DNA from: an uncultured Nitrospira sp.
GTDB lineage: Bacteria; Nitrospirota; Nitrospiria; Nitrospirales; UBA8639
Length of the DNA: 64,000 nucleotides
Direction of reading: 5' to 3'
Assembly: GCA_902500695.1 (NCBI GenBank)
Contig: CABVRQ010000005.1
Coordinates: 29,919 to 93,918 of the forward strand
Below the pieces are notes generated by a model. That model made no database searches. It saw nothing but the letters and a program-made list of their open reading frames with translations, and was not told where the DNA came from. This document shows positions 55,397 to 63,075 of this stretch, piece by piece (position 1 is the stretch's first letter; each line of letters begins with the position of its first letter). The position numbers were made by a program, and so were the translations under genes.

Positions 55397-56326
55397 CTAA
55401 ATATTAAAATATTTCTCAATGCTCAGATATCGTTCGCCTGTATCGCAGAGAATGGTGACAACATTTTTATTCGGGCCTAAGGCTTCCGCGACCTTTTGCG
55501 CGGCAAACACATTGGCCCCTGCAGATATTCCCACCAGGAGCCCTTCCTTCCTGGCAAGTTGCTTCGTGGTTTGGTAAGCCTCTTCATCCGTCACGGTCAT
55601 AATTTGATCGATGAGGGACCGATTCAGAACTTTGGGAACGAAGCCCGCGCCGATTCCTTGTATCCTGTGCGGCCCGGGTTCTCCTCCGGATAACACGGGA
55701 GAGCCTGTTGGTTCGACCGCAATCACCTTGACCGAAGGATTGTTTTCTTTGAACAGTTCTCCGCAGCCGGTAATCGTTCCGCCGGTCCCCACGGCCGCGA
55801 CGAATGCATCCACCTTGCCCTCCAAGGCCTCCCAGATTTCCAACGCCGTTGTCTTTCGATGAATGGCTGGATTGGCCGGGTTAGAAAACTGGTTCGGCAT
55901 AAAGTATTCGGGATTTTGCTCCAAAATACTTTCTGCTTCTTTAATCGAACCTCGCATCCCTTCTCGAGCAGGAGTCAACACCAACTGCGCGCCATAGGAG
56001 GAGAGCAGGCTGGCCCGTTCCAGGCTCATCCCCTCCGGCATTACCAGAACAAGTTTATAGCCCCGAACGGCAGACACCAAGGCTAATCCGATGCCGGTAT
56101 TGCCGCTGGTCGGTTCCACAATGGTGCCACCGGGCTTGAGCAGTCCCTTATTCTCTGCCTCATCAATCATATTCAGGCAGATGCGGTCTTTGACGCTGCC
56201 GCCGGGATTGTAAAACTCCGCCTTCCCATAAATGAGGGCTCCTCCCGGAGGGGAGAGCCGGTTTAATCGTACTAACGGAGTATGCCCAATCCCATCCGTA
56301 ATATTCCGAAGAAATGCGGCACTCAC
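55397..56326 (-). CDS. cysK: Cysteine synthase (O-acetylserine/O-phosphoserine sulfhydrylase)
   Basis: PLP enzyme making cysteine. Seen: NPGGSVKDRICLNMI with the PLP Lys, EPTSGNTGIGLALV, GTGGTITGCG and GISAGANVFAA. 309 aa. The start is GTG 56326, overlapping the carrier-gene stop by 4 bp. Direct coupling to a ThiS-like carrier parallels Mycobacterium cysM-cysO-mec, where the sulfur comes from a protein thiocarboxylate. Whether this enzyme uses free sulfide or the carrier is undecided. Confidence 0.94.
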   Translation of the reverse strand: MSAAFLRNITDGIGHTPLVRLNRLSPPGGALIYGKAEFYNPGGSVKDRICLNMIDEAENKGLLKPGGTIVEPTSGNTGIGLALVSAVRGYKLVLVMPEGMSLERASLLSSYGAQLVLTPAREGMRGSIKEAESILEQNPEYFMPNQFSNPANPAIHRKTTALEIWEALEGKVDAFVAAVGTGGTITGCGELFKENNPSVKVIAVEPTGSPVLSGGEPGPHRIQGIGAGFVPKVLNRSLIDQIMTVTDEEAYQTTKQLARKEGLLVGISAGANVFAAQKVAEALGPNKNVVTILCDTGERYLSIEKYFNI

Positions 56327-56523
56327 GCGCCACCGCCCATGAAAAACAAAAATTCCAGTTTATCGCCATCCTTCAGTGAGGTGGTTCCCAGTTGCTCCTG
56401 ATCAACCATCTGCGTATTCAATTCCACAGCAACGAGTTGCGGGTCAATATCTTTGGTTTTCAAGACGTCTAGCACGGTAGAAACCTCCAGGGTTTCGGGT
56501 TTACCATTGATCGTCAATTGCAT
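56323..56523 (-). CDS. ThiS-like sulfur-carrier protein ending GGGA
   Basis: 66-residue beta-grasp protein. Seen: MQLTINGKPETLEVSTVLDV, LVAVELNTQMVDQEQLGTT and LKDGDKLEFLFFMGGGA. The end has one Ala beyond the Gly-Gly, like Wolinella HcyS-Ala, so proteolytic maturation is predicted. ATG 56523 is set by the ThiS-type N terminus and GGAG upstream; the frame is open to 56574. It overlaps the cysteine synthase gene by 4 bp. No thiG is nearby, which argues against a thiamine role here. Confidence 0.9.
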   Translation of the reverse strand: MQLTINGKPETLEVSTVLDVLKTKDIDPQLVAVELNTQMVDQEQLGTTSLKDGDKLEFLFFMGGGA

Positions 56524-56606
56524 GCCATGCTCCAAACGTAAGTACTGAAAATCCCTAAACAAAAAACGTAACAAACCCCCACGAAGGGAGTCAAGAAATG
56601 GTGCGA

Positions 56607-57341
56607 TCAGGTGCCTTGGCGCAAGAGTGGCACCAAGTCTTTGGCACGGCCTTGAAAGGACACGTCCACAACGGAGGAGTTGGGCGTCGGGTCCAAATTC
56701 AGTTCGACCACCAGGGCGCCACCATCTTTGGCAATGGGAGCAAATGATGCAGCCGGATAGACCACGCCTGAAGTCCCAATAATGAGAAGAATATCACATG
56801 TTCGCAATGCCTGATAACTGCGGTTCAAATCTTCCTGATCCAATGACTCTCCAAACCACACAATATGGGGGCGCAACAACCCCGAACAGTCCGTGCAGTT
56901 TGGTGGATAGACCAGAGGCAGATCGCGGTTGGCCGAAATCCGGTTGCATTGTGTACAACGCACTTTCCAGATGTTGCCATGGATTTCCGAAAGACGTTGG
57001 GAGCCGGCCAGGGCATGAAGCCCATCGACGTTCTGCGTAATAAGCCAAAAGTGTTCAATTCGTCGTTCAAGTTCAACGAGAGTTTCATGTGCCGCATTCG
57101 GGTGTTTGGTTGCGACCAATTCACGTCGCCAGTTATACCATTCCCAAACCAGTTTGGGGTCCCGGGCAAAGGCTTCAGGTGAAGCCAGTTCCTCAGGCCG
57201 AAAATTTTTCCACAAGCCTTCGGGTCCCCGAAACGTCGGCACGCCGCTATCTGCGGAAATTCCCGCACCGGTAAGAACCGTGACTGACCGGGCCATGGCT
57301 ATCCGGTCACGCACATCAAGAATGGTCATTCCGTTAGGCAT
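56607..57341 (-). CDS. cobB: NAD-dependent protein deacylase (sirtuin)
   Basis: Removes acyl groups from lysines using NAD. Seen: TGAGISADSGVPTFRG, QNVDGLH with the catalytic His region, zinc cysteines CTQC and CTDC, and IIGTSGVVYPAA. YNWRREL carries the Tyr-x-x-Arg pair that in SIRT5 and E. coli CobB binds succinyl or malonyl lysine, so desuccinylase activity is likely. 244 aa. Lies between the sulfur cluster and the DEAD-box gene on the same strand. Confidence 0.94.
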   Translation of the reverse strand: MPNGMTILDVRDRIAMARSVTVLTGAGISADSGVPTFRGPEGLWKNFRPEELASPEAFARDPKLVWEWYNWRRELVATKHPNAAHETLVELERRIEHFWLITQNVDGLHALAGSQRLSEIHGNIWKVRCTQCNRISANRDLPLVYPPNCTDCSGLLRPHIVWFGESLDQEDLNRSYQALRTCDILLIIGTSGVVYPAASFAPIAKDGGALVVELNLDPTPNSSVVDVSFQGRAKDLVPLLRQGT

Positions 57342-57406
57342 GAAATGTACTCAATTCAGAGCGATAGGTATGACGCCATGTCCGTGCCATCCCTTGCCGG
57401 TTGCTC

Positions 57407-59167
57407 TTATTCTTTGTAGAGGCGAATGGTGACTTTTTGCCCTTTAATTCTGGTTCGGCCAAGAGCCTTGATGATCCCATGGACATGCTCTTCCGGCACT
57501 TTGACCAGAGAGAATTGATCGGAGACTTTGATGGGGCCAATCACATTTGAACTGATCCCGGCCTCGTTGGCAATGGCACCGACCAGATCTCCTGTCCGGA
57601 CTCCTGCCATTCGACCGGCGTTGACATGCAAGGTCGCCATGCTTGTGGATTGACTGTGGCGTTCTCGTCTCCCGACCGGCCTACCGCCACCTCCTCCGCC
57701 TCTGAGGGCTCTTGGAGCCTCTGGGTAATCGGATGGTCCTCGCCTTGGCCGTCTGGCCGTCTGGGATGTGTCAGGTGCGCGGTCCCGTATGGCAGGAATG
57801 TCCTCTTCAACTCGATCGCCCGTCTTTGACCCGTAGGCCAATTGAATCGCGGCAGCGGCGACATCCGCCTGGTCAAATTTTTCAGTGAGGGTATTGACCA
57901 CGGCTCGGAATTGTTCAAAGTCCTTGGCCTTGAGAATATCTTGAATGGAATCGCCGATCTGTTCCAGCCGCTTAGTTTGAAGGTCGGCCACCGTCGGGAG
58001 TGTGCCCATTTCGACTTTTGATTTGGTCAGGCGCTCAATATTTTGCAGCAGCCAGCGTTCGCGTGATTCGACGAGTGTAATGGCTTCACCGGCCCGTCCG
58101 GCGCGTCCAGTTCGCCCGATACGATGGACGTAGGCTTCGGGAGAGGACGGAACATCGTAATTCACCACGTGTGAGACGTGCGGAATATCAAGCCCTCGGG
58201 CCGCTACGTCTGTGGCGACAAGCAACTCTGTTTTACCGGCGCGGAACGATTGCATCACCCGATCGCGTTGAGCCTGGTTCATACCGCCATGCAGGCCTTC
58301 TCCCCGGTACCCCCGGCCATTAAGCATAGAGGTCAACTCATCAACCTCCAAGCGTGTTCGGCAAAACACCAGCGCGGACTTTGGACTGGACATATCCAGA
58401 ATTCTGGCCAGTGCTGCCACTTTATGTGGCCTGGCCACGAGGTAGGCGGTCTGATGCACGCGAGGGGCCACCCCGGCCTTTACCGGTTCCTTAATGATCT
58501 GAATCTCAATGGGATTTCGTAAGTGTTGGCGTGCGATTGAGGCAATGCGGGGAGGCATGGTCGCTGAAAACAGTGCGGTCTGCCTGGTTGAGGGCGTTTG
58601 CTTCAGGATGGCATCCAGATCCTCGGCGAAGCCCATATTGAGCATCTCATCGGCCTCATCCAACACCACAATCTGAAGGTCCTTGAGCTGAAGGGTTTTG
58701 CGTCGGATATGATCCAGTGCCCGTCCTGGAGTGGCCACGACGATATCGACCCCGCGTTTCAATGCGATGAGCTGTGGGCGGATGGCCTGTCCACCATAGA
58801 CGGCGAGGATGGCGATGTGTTGCTGTTTCCCATAACGCTGGACAGCCTCGCAGACTTGTATCGCCAATTCGCGTGTGGGCACGAGAATAAGGGCTGAAGG
58901 GTTCGGCTGCTTGGCCGAATGGGCCAGGCGCTGGAGGAGGGGAAGGGTGAAGGCAGCGGTTTTTCCAGTTCCGGTTGCGGCACGCCCCAGGAGATCCTTT
59001 CCCGCCAAAAGCGGTGGAATGGCTTCGCGTTGGATAGGGGTGGGCTCTTCATATCCTAACGCCTCGAGCGTGGTCAGCAGCGCCGCTTCAAGGCCAAGAG
59101 CGGCAAAACCTGGTGAAAAGCCCTTCATAGTAGGAGCTGTGGGTGGATTGGACGTGTCGTGTTTCAT
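57407..59167 (-). CDS. deaD: DEAD-box RNA helicase with DbpA/CsdA-type RNA-binding domain
   Basis: ATP-dependent RNA helicase for ribosome assembly or cold adaptation. Seen: Q-motif with YEEPTPIQREAIP, Walker A AATGTGKT, VLDEADEML, SATMPPRI, HRIGRTGRAGRAG, an Arg/Gly-rich linker (about residues 470-505) and a C-terminal DbpA-like RNA-binding fold with LHVNAGRMAGVRTGDLVGAI. 586 aa. A leader of over 180 bp with a GC-rich hairpin at 59345-59375 lies upstream. Confidence 0.94.
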   Translation of the reverse strand: MKHDTSNPPTAPTMKGFSPGFAALGLEAALLTTLEALGYEEPTPIQREAIPPLLAGKDLLGRAATGTGKTAAFTLPLLQRLAHSAKQPNPSALILVPTRELAIQVCEAVQRYGKQQHIAILAVYGGQAIRPQLIALKRGVDIVVATPGRALDHIRRKTLQLKDLQIVVLDEADEMLNMGFAEDLDAILKQTPSTRQTALFSATMPPRIASIARQHLRNPIEIQIIKEPVKAGVAPRVHQTAYLVARPHKVAALARILDMSSPKSALVFCRTRLEVDELTSMLNGRGYRGEGLHGGMNQAQRDRVMQSFRAGKTELLVATDVAARGLDIPHVSHVVNYDVPSSPEAYVHRIGRTGRAGRAGEAITLVESRERWLLQNIERLTKSKVEMGTLPTVADLQTKRLEQIGDSIQDILKAKDFEQFRAVVNTLTEKFDQADVAAAAIQLAYGSKTGDRVEEDIPAIRDRAPDTSQTARRPRRGPSDYPEAPRALRGGGGGGRPVGRRERHSQSTSMATLHVNAGRMAGVRTGDLVGAIANEAGISSNVIGPIKVSDQFSLVKVPEEHVHGIIKALGRTRIKGQKVTIRLYKE

Positions 59168-59716
59168 GACGGTTTTGCAACCTTTCTGGATGCGGTCCTG
59201 AGTTGTGTGTAGGCCGACTTGAGCCGGTCTGTCGGTATGTGATGTTCGTTAAAGACGAGAAGAAGGGATGGTTCTGATTGAACCGGCTTCCTTGGGCTGG
59301 ATGGCCTCACCTTAAAGAGACTGGGCCTTCTTACCTTTGTCCTACCCCGCGACCCGTTGGTCTTGTCGCGCCGGGCAGCATATGGTCCCTGACCATGATG
59401 ACGAAACCGTGAAAGGTCACGACCACTCGTGACTCTTTTTGAGGGATGTCTGCCTGTCGGTTATGTGGGGTGGTCGCCTAACGAGCGTTTCCTGTCCATA
59501 GTTCTTTTACCAGGAATGGTAAACCAATTCCTAGCTCCCCTCAGTAAAAATGGTTATTGGTGGGACCAAAGTAGTAGGGGGACAGGGTCGATGAGGCATC
59601 CTCAGCACGAAAAAGACTTGTGAATTGGGTTGAATTTTGAGAGATTGACGGGACTCAGCGTTTCCCCCATGTTAAAGCAACAGGCTGTTCCATCTGTCAT
59701 GCGTAAGGAGGTTGAT
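59168..59716. other. Divergent intergenic region with GC-rich hairpin
   Basis: About 550 bp between the minus-strand helicase and the plus-strand DUF4412-like gene. CGCGAC (59348-59353) pairs with GTCGCG (59365-59370), and flanking CCC/GGG can extend it. It falls in the helicase leader and could be a cold-responsive or stalling structure. Open frames here are short and not protein-like. Two divergent promoters are expected. Confidence 0.45.
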
Positions 59717-60550
59717 ATGGTGAAGGTTTTTGTTCTTGTGAGCGGGTTGGTGCTGGGTATCCAGACGACGGTCTGTGCAGGCGTGGTTTTTCATGTCGAG
59801 ACGACCTTTCCCAATCGGGCAGAAGTGCCTTCCAGAAACGACGCGATGACGGTCGACGGGAAGAAACTGAAGATGACGATAAATGATGAAGGGAACACTC
59901 AATCCACGGTCATTTATCGAGGCGATCGGGAGGAAATTCTGCTGATCAATCATGGAGATCGCACCTGGCGTGCTATGGACAAGGCCACGATGGTCAATCT
60001 TGGTCAACAGATCAACCCGGCCATGGAAAAAATGCAGGAAATGTTAAAGAGCATGCCACCCGAGCGACGAGCGATGATGGAGAAGATGTTTGCCGGTCAG
60101 GGGATCAATCCGGCCATGATGGGCGGGAAGGTCGAGATGCAGGTAAAAAAAACCAGCGAAAGTCAAACCATTAATGGCTACCCCTGTGTGAAATATGAAA
60201 CCTGGCGGGAAAAGGAAAAAGTCGCAGAACATTGCGTGAGCGATTGGAAACAGGTTCCCGGTAGTCAGGAAGCTCGAGGCGTGTTTCTTGATATGGCTGC
60301 CTTTTCTCAGGAGGTATGGCAGGGGGCATTCAAAGGGGGGGGAGGCCCAGCGTCGTTTTTGGAATCAATAGGCAAGATCGAAGGCTACCCGGTATTGACG
60401 AGAATTTTCTCCAATGGAACCATTGTCACAGAAAGCCGGTTGACTGGAGTGGAGGAAAAATCGGTATCGGTGGAGGAATTTGATCCTCCCAAGGGCTACG
60501 TCAAAAAAGATCTCCTACCGAAAAATCTTCCCTCTCATATGGGGCAATAG
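59717..60550 (+). CDS. Exported DUF4412-like protein
   Basis: Periplasmic protein of unknown function. Seen: a signal peptide MVKVFVLVSGLVLGIQ cut near VCAG, an LppX/DUF4412-like beta domain (VVFHVETTFPN, DGKKLKMTINDEGN, VIYRGDREEILLINH), a Met-rich helix (about residues 95-125, MQEMLKSMPPERRAMMEKMF) and QTINGYPCVKYETW. 277 aa. ATG 59717 follows a perfect AAGGAGG by 5 bases; an upstream in-frame extension to 59630 is rejected. Confidence 0.85.
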   Translation: MVKVFVLVSGLVLGIQTTVCAGVVFHVETTFPNRAEVPSRNDAMTVDGKKLKMTINDEGNTQSTVIYRGDREEILLINHGDRTWRAMDKATMVNLGQQINPAMEKMQEMLKSMPPERRAMMEKMFAGQGINPAMMGGKVEMQVKKTSESQTINGYPCVKYETWREKEKVAEHCVSDWKQVPGSQEARGVFLDMAAFSQEVWQGAFKGGGGPASFLESIGKIEGYPVLTRIFSNGTIVTESRLTGVEEKSVSVEEFDPPKGYVKKDLLPKNLPSHMGQ

Positions 60551-60835
60551 CAGGGAAGAAGGTGGAAGTTTATAAAGACAACTAAGAGGGGGAAAAATCT
60601 TGCTGAGTCTCAGGTTTCTCAATCTGAGATTAAATCCATCGCAGATTTGAATACTCACGGTCCGGGTTGCTTGTATCGTGTCCCTTGTCCATGGGTGTGG
60701 GAGATGATGCCATTGTTCCTGGTGATAGACTTCTCGCTCAAGGAAATCAGCAAGGCCTAGGGCCGGTACCGGTGTCACAAACTATCGGTAAGGCATCTGC
60801 TTTCGCATTCCCGCTCTTCCTGGCAGTTTCGGAAT

Positions 60836-62143
60836 ATGAAGAAAACTCCTATCGACATTTGGGTGACGGACCCGCTTACCAGCTTTCTTGGCAGGCAGAC
60901 CACCAGTGGCATAGTGCTGTTTGTTGCCGCCTTGGTGGCACTAGTTCTGGCCAATTCACCATTTGCGAATGCCTATCACCATCTTTGGCACAACGAATTC
61001 TCAGTCGGTTTCAATGATTTTCTTATCAGCAAGACACTGCATCATTGGATCAATGATGGGCTGATGGCCGTGTTTTTCTTTGTGATCGGGCTTGAACTAA
61101 AACGCGAGATCATGGCGGGTGAACTGAGGAACCCTCGTGATGCTCTGCTCCCGATCGCTGCGGGGGTAGGCGGGATGGTTGTGCCGGCGTTGATCTACCT
61201 GGCGTTCAATCCATCAGGCGACGCGAGCGACGGATGGGGCATACCCATGGCGACCGATATCGCCTTTGCGCTCGGCATTATCTCCCTCTTGGGCAACAGG
61301 GTCCCATTATCGCTTAAAGTGTTTCTCACTGCCCTGGCCATCGCGGACGACCTTGGTGCCGTGCTGGTCATTGCGGTTTTTTATACATCACACATCGACT
61401 TCATAAATCTGGCAGCTGGTGCGGGATTCATGATCCTGCTGGTGACGTCCAACCTGCTGGGGGTCCGCAACATTCTGTGGTATGGACTGCTGGGAATCGG
61501 GGGCCTATGGCTGGCCTTTCTCTTGTCGGGGGTGCATGCCACCATTGCCGCCGTGCTGGCTGCATTCACCATTCCTGCCAATGTGAAGATCTCGGACAAA
61601 GGATTCGTTTCACGCATCAATGCCTTGGGCGACAGGTTCGAGGACGCAAAAAGCAATAACGTGACCCTGGTAACCGATGAACAACTTCATATACTGGAAG
61701 ACATTCGCGCGGTGGCCAGGGAGGCACTGACTCCGCTGCAACGATTGGAACACGCCATGCATCCCTTCGTGGCGTTTGTGGTGATGCCGGTCTTTGCCTT
61801 GGCAAATTCGGGGATCAGCTTTCCACCAGACATCCTGGATCAATTAATCCGTCCCGTCACATTAGGTGTGGCCTTCGGACTGCTGGGTGGAAAGGTGCTC
61901 GGCATCATGGCCATCTGCTACATCCTGATCCATTTTCAGTGGGCCTCCTTTCCGGAACAGACAGGCTGGAGGCACCTCTTTGGTGCTGCGATGCTGGCCT
62001 CGGTGGGATTTACGATGTCCCTGTTCATTACCGGGCTGGCTTTCAGCGATGACGCATTAATCCTCCAAGCCAAGTTGGGAATTCTGATGGCCTCCCTGGT
62101 CGGTGGGGCTGCAGGATATTATCTGTTGAGGCGGGCGGGGTGA
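60836..62143 (+). CDS. nhaA: Na+/H+ antiporter NhaA
   Basis: Inner-membrane antiporter exporting Na+ (or Li+) in exchange for protons. Seen: 11-12 predicted TM helices, FFVIGLELKREIMAGEL, ATDIAFALGIISLLG and LAIADDLGAVLVIAVFY with the two ion-binding aspartates. 435 aa. No strong ribosome-binding site. The 285-bp leader has no motif I could identify, although nhaA leaders can carry ion-sensing RNAs. Fits a marine or saline habitat but does not prove it. Confidence 0.95.
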   Translation: MKKTPIDIWVTDPLTSFLGRQTTSGIVLFVAALVALVLANSPFANAYHHLWHNEFSVGFNDFLISKTLHHWINDGLMAVFFFVIGLELKREIMAGELRNPRDALLPIAAGVGGMVVPALIYLAFNPSGDASDGWGIPMATDIAFALGIISLLGNRVPLSLKVFLTALAIADDLGAVLVIAVFYTSHIDFINLAAGAGFMILLVTSNLLGVRNILWYGLLGIGGLWLAFLLSGVHATIAAVLAAFTIPANVKISDKGFVSRINALGDRFEDAKSNNVTLVTDEQLHILEDIRAVAREALTPLQRLEHAMHPFVAFVVMPVFALANSGISFPPDILDQLIRPVTLGVAFGLLGGKVLGIMAICYILIHFQWASFPEQTGWRHLFGAAMLASVGFTMSLFITGLAFSDDALILQAKLGILMASLVGGAAGYYLLRRAG

Positions 62144-62368
62144 ATTCCTGAATCGACTGTGGAACCTGCAGGGCGGGAAGTTCAGGAAAAGATGAGCTTG
62201 GCGTCTATGGTCGTTTGAAGCATGATTGTTGGTAGGGGCTGGGCTACAAAGGATGACTATGCACATTCAAAGTTTTCCCTTATCGCCAATTTTGCAAGTT
62301 GAGTCAGGGCTGTTCCCCGTTCATTGGGTTGCGCTTTTTGGCGGTCGTCCATAAGCGCATCCTGCGCT

Positions 62369-62944
62369 TCAGGTGTATGAAACGGCCCTTGCCCTAGTTG
62401 CTGGATGATATTGATCCTGGCGCGTTGTTGGACGGGTGCCGAGGGAGGGCCTCGACCTCCGGCAGAATTGTTGTTGGCCAAAGGGGCGCATCAAGACTTC
62501 CAGCAAGGTCTCCTCTTCATCCTGCCCACGATGGACCTGTTCTCGAATGAGATCTTCCACAAAACAATAAAAGAGATCTTCTTCCAGATTGCCGATCGTG
62601 TTCCAATATAAACTGCCAAATGCACTGGCATTGGGCTGGGCATCAAATTCGTAAGTGAAAATCTCGCCCAGGTGGTCATGGACTAACGGCATCTGATAAC
62701 GGATGGCTGTTGCCTGTTCCAAGATCTGAACCTTCCCGCTGGGGAATTCCTCATTTTCAATGCGGAGATTGGCATCATGTGGTTGGGTGGGGGATAAGAA
62801 AAAATCCTGATCGGATTCCATCGGCTGTGGAGATGAAGCATGTGAGGGTCCATGCGTGGTTGATGCGCAATCAAGGACTGTGAAGAAATTCAAAATCTTC
62901 CTGATTTCACGATGATCCGATTGTTCCTCTTTCACAGAATCCAC
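62369..62944 (-). CDS. Hypothetical protein, probably frameshifted
   Basis: Not recognised. The frame is open from 63004 and reads protein-like sequence before the first usable start (GTG 62944), for example WTNVDFWSIDEISQVV, so the real start may be upstream or lost. Near 62488 (a CCCCTTT run on the minus strand) the frame turns into Arg/Thr-rich sequence. The next frame, 62481 to 62257, continues with plausible protein (TPEAQDALMDDRQKAQPNER and on). One indel would join the two into a single gene of roughly 240 aa. Either a pseudogene, an assembly indel or two overlapping genes. Confidence 0.45.
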   Translation of the reverse strand: MDSVKEEQSDHREIRKILNFFTVLDCASTTHGPSHASSPQPMESDQDFFLSPTQPHDANLRIENEEFPSGKVQILEQATAIRYQMPLVHDHLGEIFTYEFDAQPNASAFGSLYWNTIGNLEEDLFYCFVEDLIREQVHRGQDEEETLLEVLMRPFGQQQFCRRSRPSLGTRPTTRQDQYHPATRARAVSYT

Positions 62945-63075
62945 AACTTGACTAATCTCATCAATTGACCAAAAATCAACATTCGTCCATTTCAGAGCCT
63001 GCGATTAGAGGCAATCCGAAAAAGCAGGTTCGTTTGAACTGACATTCGCGCAACCCTAACATCGGAGGAATCTTA

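Noticed and set aside
56865..57432. Several plus-strand open frames opposite the sirtuin gene
   Set aside because: They are antisense shadows of a strongly conserved gene.
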